A DNA stretch of 64,000 nt, from positions 25,383,001 to 25,447,000 of the forward strand of contig JALJCS010000009.1 in assembly GCA_023055355.1 (NCBI GenBank), in the 5' to 3' direction. Below the pieces are notes generated by a model that saw nothing but the letters and a program-made list of their open reading frames with translations, made no database searches and had not been told where the DNA came from. This document shows, piece by piece, positions 51,320-63,100 of this stretch. Every line of letters starts with the position of its first letter. Position 1 is the first letter of the stretch. The DNA comes from Agelaius tricolor (Eukaryota; Chordata; Aves; Passeriformes; Icteridae). Position numbers and translations under genes: made by a program.

Positions 51320-51870
51320 TTATGCAAAGTCCAAAACTAATTAATTTTTTTTGTTGCCCAGTCTAACTGTGAAATAGCTACATTTCTTTCCTGTGACAGG
51401 AAAAGCTAAATATGAGTGTTGTCTGGGGCCTGAGTCACAAGATTCTGAATGGACTACCTAGAATTTTCTGCATATGAACAGAAACAAAAGAGCAAGAAAG
51501 TAACATGAAATGTTAATGCAAGTGTTGAAAACAGCCCAGCAAGCAGAGCTGGAATTGATAGCTGGGCACAGGTTCAGCCCTGTGTGCCTGGAGGGCAGAA
51601 ACAGACAGGCTGTGATGCACGGTTGGGCTTTAATGTACCTTTGTAGCTAGAAAATGCTATCCAGACTAAAAGGGAACTACCCTGGATGGTGGCAATGGAT
51701 GAACATTTATTATAGTTCCCTGGAAACTAACTCTCCTCTAAACAGCTCATACTCTTTGAGGCTTTCTGAGAGGACCTTTGTAAGAAAGGTTGAGATCAGT
51801 TACTATGCTGTGGAGATACAAGGTACCCTTTCTCCAAGAAGTCTGTTATCAAGGCCCAGAAATAAGTAAT
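51320..51870. other. Unique non-coding sequence
   Basis: I see no gene, RNA or repeat in this stretch. Confidence 0.45.
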
Positions 51871-51875
51871 GGAGA

Positions 51876-51946
51876 CCTGCCTGCCTCTCCACGCCTCCCT
51901 TTCTCCCTCTCTGCCTTCCTCTCTCTCCCTGCCTGCTCCCTCCATC
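51876..51946. repeat. Pyrimidine-rich simple sequence (ctgcc/ctccc)
   Basis: Seventy bases are built from ctgcc, ctccc and ctctc words, with only an isolated ac g and a few single G bases interrupting. This is low-complexity DNA. Confidence 0.75.
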
Positions 51947-51949
51947 CGA

Positions 51950-54175
51950 AGATCCTGAGGCTTGTCCTTATCATCCTTCAGTCACATCGCAGAGGAAGAG
52001 TAGGATAAAGCTTCTTGTTATCTTACATGGCTTGGTTGGCTTACATGGATGAAGGTGATTGTGACTGCTGAAGTGACTTGGTGCCCAGTAGCTCTGGTTT
52101 GTGAGCAAAGTTCCAGTGTAACCGGATCTTCCCTGCTGTACACTTTCCAGCAAGGGGGCAAAATGTTTGATCAAATTGACATGGTTGAAGGTGACCCAGG
52201 ACAAAAAGTACTCACATCCACTCAGCTTCCAACACAGCAGTAAATCCCAGTCAGGATATAAGCTGTTGATTCAATACCACAGTTATATCAAATAAGTGTC
52301 ACAGTATGCCTAGAAGTTGTTCATGGTTGTAGTGGTATTGAACAATGAAGAAGCAGAAGACATGGCCAAGACCTGAAAGAATTCCCCACATAGATTTTAT
52401 TTCTTATTAACTGTACATAAAATCTTCTTGGCTGTCCAGTACTGCATTTTTTCTTGAGCTAATAAAAGTAGTGAAGCTGAGAATGCACATGGGTCAAAGC
52501 TATTGGACTTAATACTGAATTTATTGAAACATGATGTATGTTTCTATTGAAATACATGCACAGGATGCATAGTATATATTTGAAAATGCATATGCACAAC
52601 ATGTAGTGTAGCAGGGCTTTCTAGTGCAGTACAGGGGAATAATATTTTTAGGATCAATCTAGATGTAGATGTGTCCAGCGTCTGTCTGTGAAAGCTGCCA
52701 TTTTACTTTGCACTCTTTTCCTTTGGGAAATGTAGCCTGCAAAGAATACAGCAGGTTTTAAATGAAGCTTTCAGAGCTGTTCACAAACATGAATGAATTA
52801 AACCTCACAACTCCTCTGTGCAATAGAGGAGACATCCTCACCTCATTCTGAAAGGCAGCCACCTGTGGAAGGCAGCAGCTGTTTAATAGTGCATGGTTAC
52901 ATTTTACAACTGTTGGGTACAACAAGTGATGACAGAAAATATCCAAATTAAACTAGTGGGAATTAGGCCCAGAGAACATAATTGCTCAAATTAAAATGTG
53001 TGTAGTTTAAGTTAACACCTATACAGTGTGCAGACTGCCACCAGTTTCGTAATGAACTCTTATGGTTAGGGTTAAAGCTGTGCAAATATTGTTCTCTTTG
53101 GCTTCTGAAACAAAACATTTGGAGATAGAAGAACTGGCATGTGTTGAACCAAATCCTCTTTGTTGTTGGTTGGTTTGCCTCTTGTTCAGTTGCTCTTCTT
53201 TTTCATATAGGAGGAGAAAAAGATGGAAAACATCATTTCACTTGACACAAATTATTTTGTTTGGCCCAAAGCAAAACCTTTCAGAGCAGCAGCTTGTGAG
53301 AAAAGGCCAGGGAAGGCTAGCTTTGCAGACTTGCTCTTATTGCTGCAAATGTAAAAGGCAGTACCAGCAGCAATACACCACTTCCTAAGGGTATTCACCT
53401 CGCTGTCAGTGGACTGAGCTGCCAATATCCTGCCTACCCAGAGAGACCAAGTCCAGCGCTGCAAGCCTTGAGAGAGTCATAAGAATTAAAGTGCAAGGAA
53501 ATATTATTATGTCTGTGGGGAAGAGAGATAGACAGACTTCCCCATGGAGCAGGAAAAGGAGCGTGCCATAGTTGAGTCCTTTAGCCAGTCCTACCATTTT
53601 ATAAGACTGTTTCCTTTGAAGGAATATATACTTGGCTAAACTGAGATCCTGCCTCAACTGTCAAGGAGAGAATTTGTCTAGCTGAAATTTCCTCTCCTAA
53701 TAGAACCGAATGGCTAATTTAGGAAGAAATCAAAGCAAAACAGACTCATTGCACCTCAGCATTGTTTTTTTCTGGTTTAACTTACCGTGTGGAACCATTT
53801 CAATAAGCTGTATTATCAGTGAAGATTTAGTTTTCCCTTCTTTTTGGTCGCTGCCCAAGAGCTAGGCAAACGCATATCCACTTTCATTTAAATTCACATT
53901 CTCATGGTTAGAAATTCACAGCATTACTTTCTCCTCCAAAGCCAGCCTTGCAGAGGCCTCCTTATGATGAAAGATCTTATTAGAGTTAGCTCTCTGTATC
54001 AAGGAGAGACAATCAATTCCTTTTGGAGATTTAATTTTAATCATGCAAACTGGCTTCTGTTGCCCTGTGTTCCATAAAACTTTCTCCATTCCCTAGCCCT
54101 TGGTATTAGTTTCTGTGGATGGCAGGCTTCAGAGCTTGTCCCAGTAATCGGAAACAGGAGGTTACATTAGTCCCA
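51950..54175. other. Unique non-coding sequence
   Basis: I see no gene or named repeat. A stretch at 53860-54110 is AT-rich with varied words and could be a conserved element, but one sequence cannot show this. Confidence 0.45.
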
Positions 54176-54179
54176 GGTT

Positions 54180-54350
54180 GTGTTGCACACAGCAATTCTA
54201 TTTGCAGAGTCTGTTTGCTGCACAGCTAACGGCTGCTTCAAACAGCGCACAAGTAATTTCCAAATGACAGATCTCCTCTCTGTCTGCAGCTATTTTAAAC
54301 TTGGTTTGCCACATGTGGTGTGGCCGTGACTCTGGAGGGAGTCATTCCCC
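54180..54350. promoter_or_regulatory. Candidate conserved regulatory stretch
   Basis: The segment is non-repetitive, of mixed composition, and carries the 10-bp palindromic E-box CCACATGTGG (54309-54318) beside a gctattttaaac word. Local CpG words (aacggctg, cagcgcac, ggccgtga) persist in a CpG-poor setting, which can indicate selection. All this is suggestive only. No promoter elements or exon are seen. Confidence 0.2.
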
Positions 54351-54605
54351 CCAAGACCTCCTCTTACAGATCCAATGTGCTGTTGCCCTGAGCTGAATAC
54401 TGAATATTGAACTTCCTTCAACAGATGAACTTCAGGCCAATTATTATTCAAAGAATAGTTCTAGGAGCTCATAAAACTAAACTAGCAACCCACCATTTCC
54501 AGATAATTTCTACACAGAAGAAAGACAACATTCATCCCATGAGCTACGGCGAAATTAGTCTCAAAGTTCTTGTTCTCGGGGAGAATTCAGAGCAGGCGCA
54601 GAGAG

Positions 54606-54627
54606 CGTTACCACATCGTTACCACAT
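54606..54627. repeat. Exact 11-bp tandem duplication
   Basis: cgttaccacat is repeated twice head to tail with no mismatch. It is a small slippage product. Confidence 0.9.
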
Positions 54628-55912
54628 TGACTTCTGTGAAATTATTTCCACTTCTGCTAGAAATCATTTTTGTCCTTTAGCCTGCAAACTCTGGGTCTGC
54701 AGGGAGGGGTGTGAGCATAGCTGAGAGCATCCTGCACAATGCCACTCTCACGTAACCAGGGCCCATATCCCAGGGGTGCTGTCGTTTTCAGCAGCATGAC
54801 TGATTTATAACATGGTGGGATGGAGGGAATCAGACTCTTTTGTTTTGGCTGTTCTCCAAATATGCCTTTTAGGAGCACTCTTCTTATTTGCATTCCTAAC
54901 ATTGACGTTAGTGTTGGGACTCAGCATATCAACTCTTGAGGTTTCTTTGGCTCTATAGCCAGATGTGTCTTTGGGGTTGACCTTTTCTTCGAACGCGATC
55001 CAACTGGAACTTCAGATCTAAGTGGTAGAATGTGGCACAGCTCTGAATTTCTAATTGTGGGCCCCCACCTACATCTTTATGCAGAGCTTAACATCATCTT
55101 TGTTCTTTCCACTTGTCTACTTACAGTGTCCTTGCTGCTATGATAGTATAGATATATTGGGGCTGGGAGACCATCTCAGCTAATGGAAATAATTTTTTTG
55201 GATTTTCTCCTGTAAATCTCTATGCCTGGGGTTTAAAGCTGGGCTGCTTTTCTGCTTCATCTGTCCACTGCTCAGTTCGTTCGTCTTCTCTGATGTGTAA
55301 TGGCTCCATCAGGCTGGTATAGTGTAGTCTCCATGCTGGTATTATACACCTAGCTATTGGATTGACCCAGTTCTCTAGGCAAAAATTACTGTTTTGTTTC
55401 CAGTAGTCTTTATCAATAAGGGTTATTTTTATCTCATTCAAAAAAAATAGCGCTGAGATTATTGGGAGCCTGTGAGGAAGCAGCTGGGTACTGACAAGAG
55501 TCTTAAGAATGCTTGAATGAAAATACTCACCTTGATCAATGCCAAGCCTTGGTGATTGCTGAATTCAAAGCTGCCACTCTATTCTGTGTGCACAGCACTG
55601 TAACAAATGTGGGGAAAATAAAAAAATACATAGGATTTAATGGCTGTCAAAAGAATCTCAGCTGAAGTGAGGCTTGCCTGGCGAATGGCTATTCATTAAC
55701 CACAACCAAAAGAAGTAAAGGTCACAAGCAGGCATTACTCAGTGAGGAGGCCATGGGCAGACATAGATCCACCAGCACCTTCTGCGCAGATGGGCTTTTT
55801 TAGTTGTTGCTAAAAAGAGGGTTTACATCATTGTTACTAATGCCTGGGCAATACCAGAATTTTTTGTTGGAAGATCTGGCTGGGAGTGCATGGATTAGGT
55901 GGTAACTCTTAA

Positions 55913-55944
55913 TTTAGTTTAGTTTAGATCAGTTCAGTTTAGTT
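55913..55944. repeat. TTTAG pentamer array, imperfect
   Basis: Three exact TTTAG units are followed by atcag, ttcag, tttag and ttggg. It is a decayed pentanucleotide repeat unrelated to the vertebrate telomere hexamer. Confidence 0.75.
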
Positions 55945-58900
55945 GGGATATGTAAATTCATTAAAATTGAGGCTGTATTTATGTAAGCATGCTGCCAGCT
56001 AGAAAATTTTTCATTTTAGAATTTGGGAATATTGTACATCAAGCATCTAGTACCTGCATGTGGTACTAGCTTCTGGCATTAGCTTGTACTACTGGAGGTG
56101 TGGGAAATACAGCTCAGATCCTCTATTTCCATAGTCATATATGGGATACAGATTTGTCTTTCCCATCCCAGACAGGCATGAGAACCATCTGTTTGTACTG
56201 GAATTGGCCTCTCTTTTCAGTTTTCTCTGGAGTTTCATGTGTTTGTCTAGTTATGAAATAGTTTAAAATTTTAGGGGTTTTTTTTCATCTGTAAAGGAAT
56301 GTTGGTGTGTTTTGGTTTTTTCCAAGGACTTTAACATTTCTTTATGAACAGTTATTTGCTAAAAAGCTGAATCGATATGTGATAACTAAAGGAAAAGCTC
56401 AGGGAAAACAGCATAGCAGCCCAGGTCAAGAGTAACCCAAGAGCTCTCAGAAAACTGGACAGGCTCACAGCTGTGGGCAACTGAAGCCCCAACCTCAGTG
56501 ACACAATTGTTTTTCCAAGGCTGAAGAAAAGAGAAATCAGATGGAACAGTAACTCATTATGGAGTTGAGGCAAGGGGCCAAGCTGTGCCTGTGCCTCTGG
56601 AAAGAGGAGAGGCATGCACAGACACACGGGCAGCACACTCATGCATGCACACACCTGCCTTTGATGTTTCCTTACATTTCTCTTTTGAAGGTCCTGAATC
56701 CTTGAGCAATATCCTGAGGTCCTTTTTCCTTTTTACTGAATTGAAAGTCTTCCAGGCTTGGTTTCCAGAAACAGGAGTGAAAAGAAATCTAATAGGTCTT
56801 TATATAGGTCTTGCTTTTCTTATATTTTAAAATTGTTTTTAATTCTATTCTTTTAAATTATAATACATGGATTCTGTTGACAGTTTCCAAATGCTGATAT
56901 TGGATGCAGTTAAAAAAAAATTAAAATTTCAATATTGAAAAAGAAAAAAATGGAAACTATGTTTTCTTTTTCTTTACTTTCTTGCATGACACCAGATGAA
57001 GCCTTTAAAAACTGAGTGCATTTTGAAAAGGGATTGTCCATTTCACCACAGAATATGATATCTGTGTAATATTTACCAATCTGCACAAAAGCTTAGGGCA
57101 GCAAATGAAGATAGAAAATGTGCACTGGGAATGGATGTGGCTGTGATGGGCTATTGCACACTCCCTATACCCATCACAGCTGTTCCTCCAGCAGCCTCTC
57201 TGCTTGGCAGTGGAGAGGACCTTTAAGGAGTAGTTTCAAGGAGTAAAAATCCTCTTGGTCCATATGCCCCTCAAAATTTGTCTCTGCATCCATAAAATCC
57301 TCCACAGCTATCAGACTGCTCTGCAGTCTGCTGATGAGCAACCACTTGATTCCTTACTTTCTGCTTTTATCTCTGGCAGTCTCTGGTTCAAGCCCGCTGT
57401 GTCAGTCAAAACATTTGATTTTGAATTTGTTGAGCACACTAGGATTTTTCCACCCTGCAGTTAGAGAAGGTGCTGCTGAGACTTTAAGAAGCATAAAGAA
57501 CTGAACACATTTCTGGACACGTTTAAGGTAAGCAACCCCCACTGGGAGAGTCACCTTTCTATAGTGCCAGGACAATGATTATGCACTGCCTGCAATGTCT
57601 AGGATTTTCCAAAAAGTCTCTCATTTCAGCAGTGAGGAAATACCACCTCTTACTTAGGAAATGGCCCTGCTACTTGAGTTGTCATCCAGGAGGCAAGGTT
57701 TCTATTGCTAGTGCTGCATTGTACTGAGCTGTGAACACACCTAGGGCTTCCTCTCCAGGTCTTCTACTCACGCTGGCCAAGACAGAGAGTTGGTGAGAGT
57801 GTTGTACGAGGATGATCTGAAATAAGCCTACTCAATGTACACATATTTCCCTCAGTCTGGAGTGGCAAGTCCTTGTACTTGTCCATTCTTGTACATCCCA
57901 TTAGCTTTCCCCTGTCAAATTTGGTATCAGTCATACTCAATCCTTAGACTCATCTTAGCAGAACTGCTTCTCTTTGTGCTTTGCCTAAGGCCACACCAAA
58001 TGATATTCCAGCTCCCTCCACTGAGCTTGCATTCCCGTCCTTGCTCATCTCTTATTGAGCCCAGACAGACTTCAGCACTGTGCACATTCCTTCTTTGCTA
58101 ATGGACCTGCTCTGCCCCAACCAAGTCTAACGTGAACTCTGGTAAATATTGTTATAAATATTTTAGGTTAGAGTTTCAGTACAGTTTGTTCAATATGCCA
58201 GAAATCTTCAGCAGACCCATAGCTCACTTTATTCCCCACAGTAAGCCATTTTTAATCCTTAACATTATAAATGATGTTCCCTCTCATGCAGCTTTTTCAC
58301 TGAAGCCTGGAAAATGTATTCACTCTCCTCCCACCTGTTAAAAAAGTTTGTGTTGGAGAAGATGTAGATTTACAACACTGAGGATGGAAAAAGTGTTTAG
58401 GTAAACATGGAGAATGCCCTGTCAGAGCAGGGGTCTTGCATGGCATCGACAAGTTCCTGGTGCTCCAGGAACTGGTTTCTGCCATCCACCCATCTTTTCC
58501 TTGCTGCTTCAGACATGGCAGAGAAGAGATTTTTGTTGAGGTATAGTACCATCAGCCCACAATTTACCTGGCAAAGCTGGGTTTGACAGAGAATTGCCTG
58601 GTTTTATTTGGCAACTTGTATTACCCCCCAAGCCACTTGATGAGCTCTCTTCTCCACTGATTTTGAAACAGCAGCCAGAGGGATTCAATCCTGTCCAAAC
58701 TGATTTAAGACTTCTTAGAATTGCAATTTCTGTGAGATTATATTTATGTTTTTAAGCAAAGGACTGATGGGGAAATATGACTTATTTAGTTGCGGCTAGA
58801 TTTCCAGTTTGGTCCAATTTCTGTGGCTTCATATACTATGAGGATGAATTTTCAACTTTGTATCAGAAGAAATCAGTATGTGAAAGGAGTTTAAGAATAA

Positions 58901-59678
58901 TAAAGGAGAAGATTTTTTCCTTTGGGAAAGGGTTGTACTGTGCACAGATGAGAGTTTCAGGCTGGTTGTCTTCTAAATTGCTGTGCAAAATGATAAGGAT
59001 AATTTTGTCTATATAAATGTGCGGGGTCTTTTTATTTTAAATGACATCTTTGAAAGGTTATACTCAGATACGTGGGTTTAGAATAACTCAGGGAAGCGCA
59101 GACAGAGCACAAGCAGAGGCAGACAGCACAAAGAACAAGTGAGCATATGCAAAGACAGTGCAAAGGTCCTGATCTTTTCTATTGAACTTGGTGTCAAAAA
59201 GAGATGTTGCAGAAAGACAGACAGATGCAGCAGAGACCTGCCAAGAACTACAAGCTACAGCCCTAACAGAGAGGTAATGCAACACTGAGGAAAATAGACT
59301 TCTTTATGCATTGTTAGAAATGAAATATATTTTTTCCTCCTCCTAACCCTTTTAAGCCTTTAATCTTAATCCTATTCATCATCATTAACTTCAGCAATTG
59401 GCCAAAATATTTAAATGAGGTGAAATGAAAAGATTTAAGAGTCTAGTGAAGTCTCATCAAACCACAAAAGAATAATCTCCTAAGATTAAGAAAGCTGCTC
59501 TGACCCAACCTGTAAGGAATGAGAGAAGGAGGGAGGGATGGGGGGCTTCTGAGATGAAAAGAAGTTACCAATTAGATCCTTTTACTAACAGTATTGAGTC
59601 TTTTTCCCCCTTACAATAGCCCAGTGCAGAAAAAATTACGGAAGATGAATTAGGAGTTTAAATCCAGTAAAAGGCACC

Positions 59679-59705
59679 AAAAAAAAAAAAAAAAAAACCA
59701 AAAAA
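59679..59705. repeat. Poly-A run (19 A) with a second A-run
   Basis: Nineteen uninterrupted A bases are followed by cc and six more A. The preceding 200 bases do not resemble a known retroposed gene or SINE, so I call it simple sequence rather than the tail of an element. Confidence 0.85.
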
Positions 59706-59874
59706 CCCAGGTAATATTTTAATAAGACTTAAATGGGTCTTTCAAAGGCACTGAAGAGCTCTTGGGCCTGCATCTCTCACCATTTCTGGGTGTAAAATAG
59801 GCTTTTAACTATCACTGCACTATGAAGTGCTTTGAAGTTTATTCCCCTGATTTTTTGCCTGCCACCATTTGCTG

Positions 59875-59910
59875 TTGGTGGGTGTGTGGGTGTGTGGGTG
59901 GGTGTGTGTT
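59875..59910. repeat. GT/GGGT-rich simple repeat
   Basis: The run is made of gtgtgtggg, gtgtgtggg and tgggtgtgtgtt words. It alternates purine and pyrimidine in part, which can favour Z-DNA. It has several G-runs of three. It is a short microsatellite. Confidence 0.85.
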
Positions 59911-59989
59911 CTCTCCTATGTTCATTCCCCTGAGGCACCCATTGTAACTCGGTTTCAGTTACGCTTTGGTTAATGGGCACTTAAAATAA

Positions 59990-60140
59990 AATGGTACCCA
60001 TTTCACTTTAATTTCGAGAAAGGGGTAAAGGCCATTCCCTTTCCATTTCCAGATGAAAGGAGCAGCGCTGCAGCTCCATAACGAACCTCAAATGAATTGG
60101 AGAGCTGATAAATTTAACGATCTCATCAGCATACAAATAT
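59990..60140. promoter_or_regulatory. Candidate conserved regulatory stretch
   Basis: This unique segment holds mixed homeodomain-like words (ttaatt, ataaattta), a gcagcgctgc palindrome near 60063-60072 and retained CpGs (ttcgag, aacgaa, aacgat) in a CpG-poor setting. The texture is like that of conserved non-coding elements, but no conservation can be shown here. Confidence 0.2.
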
Positions 60141-60144
60141 ATGT

Positions 60145-63100
60145 GTCTGTGTGCGTGTGTTTTTATATGCACAGAGTTTGTGACTAAAACTGGAACTTGA
60201 AGGAGATGGGGGACTTACAGATAGCAGATTTCAGTGGTGAGAGGGAGCAGGTGGACTTTTGCAGAGCTGTGCTTCAGCCTGCTGTTGTACCCTAGTGACT
60301 GCCATGTGGCTGCTCTACGTCTCTGCTGAAGGCAGGAGGATGGCATGGCATGAAGGGCATTATTCAACCCATTTCATGTAATCATAGCATTGTGCACACC
60401 TGAATCCTCCAGCTACTGCCCCAGCAAAAAGTGAAGCTGCTGTAACATCTGATTTAGCTGCTAGTCCCAAATTACTTTCTCAGAGACTGGGACATTTTAT
60501 ATGGGGACTGTTGTCAGGCCATTGAATTTTGCCTTTGAATTCCTGCTGCACCAGGACTCTCCTCTGGGGCAGGGGTGCATTTCTTTCTCTTTCCTTGCCT
60601 GCAGAAGAACTGATGGATGTGCAGTAGGTTGAAAAAGCCTGTAAAATTCACCTGGGTTGTCAAGGGGCTGTATCATAGTTCTGAAGATGCATGGATGCCC
60701 AAACTCTCTTCTACAGGTACTGGTAGTTCTGAGGAGACCCAGCCCCAGGGAGATTTCATATTTGTGTGTGCTGTGCCACTTCCAGTAGATGGTCTGACTC
60801 CACTATTTCATGTGTATGACTCCTGATTTTTCTCCTTCACATGGCCAGGGCTAATAATGCCAAAAGCATGATGGGTACAACATTGGAAAATACTGCAGCT
60901 TCTGGTAACTTCCTGTCTTACCCTTTCCAGTAGCAGGTAGCAGGTATGGCCCTGCCCTGCAGAAAGTGAGTGGTAAAAGTAGATTAATTCTGGGAAAACT
61001 GCACTACAGTTGTTGGCTATGTACTTGAAACTCTCGACTTTTCTTGTATCTTAGCTGAACCTATCCCATACAGTTTAAGGACAGCCCTTTCTTCCTCTCA
61101 AGGAATGTCCTTTCCCTGATGTCTACTGTCCTGATGGCAGTGTCAGGGTGTGAGGTCCTAGAGGAGAAGGTCAGCTTGGGTTGGGGAAATTTTGCATGGC
61201 CTGCCTATAAAAACTTAGCAGTTTGTGGCATTTATACAGTCCATATCTTCATCCCTACTGTGCAACCCTCCAAAACACCCCACATCTCTGTCTTTATCTT
61301 CAGCTTCCACAGTGCTTGCAGAAAGATAAAGTGGTAAGGACTGTCTACAAAACTCTGACAGTGAGAGCTTTCCCCTGCTCCTCTCTGAGCACCGCGGCAC
61401 TCATTTCTCCATCCCCTGCCTGGCCTATTTTATCCCAGTCCTGGTCACCAACTCCACTCCAGCAAACTGGAGCCTCCGGTTTCTCCTACCCATTTATAGC
61501 AGGCCACCGCAGGGTAAAATATCACCTCCATCAGCACTGACATCCATCACTTTAATGAACAGCAAAAATCAATCTCTAATTGACAAAAACATTTTTAATC
61601 AAAGTATGAGGCATTTGGAGCACAGAAGCAGCCTTTCATCTTCTGTCAGGTTTTTCCTTTACAAGCGGAAGCAGCATGGGTTTGTAGCTGGCCAAAGAGG
61701 CCAAGTGGTATCAGTGGAGGGAAGCAGGGACAATGCTTTCAGGTGGTAGTATTAGAAAAAAATCTGCTTCTCTCCTTTTAGACAGTCAAAGCTCAATTTT
61801 GGTTTGTGGATCAGGGAAGAATATATAGCAGTAGGAGGAAAAGGTTGGACAGCCTACTTTTTTAATTAGCATAAGCTCTCTAAGATGTCACTTGGGCCAT
61901 GTTTTTGTTCCTTCTTTATTCATGTACCAAAATCTTAGGCATTTGCTAATAATGGTCTAACAGTGGGCCACTGAAACACAGTGTGCCACCAAAACCCATC
62001 ACACTAAAGAGGCAGGTGAATAAGCTCAATTTAGCAGCACTGGTTTGTGTCACAGCATTTAGGGATACTGCCTGTGTACATCTGCGGGTTTCCTCAGGGC
62101 AGCTTTCCTGGTGGTGGACAGAAGAGATAGTAGTTATTGTAAAAGCAGTTGCTTATAAACTTGTAGATGGCAGTGAACTACATATGAGTAAGTGAAACAA
62201 CCTGCCAGCAGCCCTGAAGGATTCTTTTTCCTCTGATTAGGGGGTCCCTCAAAGATTTGTAATGTTACTCTGGGCAGCTTGGTATCCTTGCAAGTGTTTG
62301 TGAGCCATAAAGGGCAAGGGAAGGTTATTAGAGCACCATATGGATACTTGGGTCTTTTTGCCATTTCTTGCAAGAAGGTAGTATTACAAAGCATCTTTAT
62401 CTATGTCTGGCACAATTTGAGTGCCTTGGCATCACTGCCACTACCTGCAATTGAAAGGGTGAGGAGGAGCGGATCAGTAGCAACACTGTGGTAGCACCTC
62501 TGCCAGTGCTTGACAGAGGCAGATTGGGAGATGCAGCAGAATTTGGCACTGTGAGGGCCCACTGGCAACGTGCTTACGAGAGGAGCAGTAGGGAACTGCA
62601 GGAGTGCCTGATGCTGCCGGGGAAAGTTGGCACACCTTGCTGCATTTATGAAGGGAGCAATGGGGAGGGAGGGTGCGTCCTTGCCCATCACAGTTGCCAG
62701 TGTTTGCAAGGGAATCAGTCCAGGGGGCTGCAGTGGTACCCGGGCACCATCTGGCCACTCTGGTGTTTGTAGGGTTGGCTTTAGATAATGTCTTTTCCTG
62801 ATCAAAGGCCAGCATTTTGGAAGCAAGCCTGGAGTGTGTGTTACATAAATAGTTTGCTCTCCTGTCCAAATGGCTCCCACATCTACAGAATCTTAAGAGC
62901 TTCAGAGGAACTTTAAATTGTGTCCCCTTGCAGAGAAACCACCTCTGAATTTAATGACCAGTGGCATATTAATTCACCCTGTCTTCCTCAGGTGCTGGCC
63001 AGAGAGAATTTGTTTGGAGAATGGACCCTTTATTTTTCTGGGTTTGCATATAAGGAGAAGGAGGCAGTAGAATTCCCTTGGCTGAATTCACCCCAGCTGC

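Larger units (their letters stand above)
54355..59670. other. Unique non-coding sequence with small simple repeats
   Basis: No gene or clear mobile element is supported. It contains an exact 11-bp tandem pair cgttaccacat (54606-54627), a TTTAG pentamer array (55913-55944), T-runs near 56278-56285 and CA-rich text at 56597-56660. The frames seen (up to 105 codons) lack domains. Confidence 0.45.

Noticed and set aside
55913..55944. Interstitial telomeric repeat
   Set aside because: The unit is TTTAG, not the vertebrate TTAGGG hexamer.
59679..59705. Poly-A as the tail of a processed pseudogene
   Set aside because: Upstream sequence shows no gene-like frame, and no target-site duplication is visible.
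62401..62880. 159-codon frame on - with overlapping 131-codon frame
   Set aside because: Two overlapping frames on one strand and another on the opposite strand point to composition; the products have no recognisable motif.
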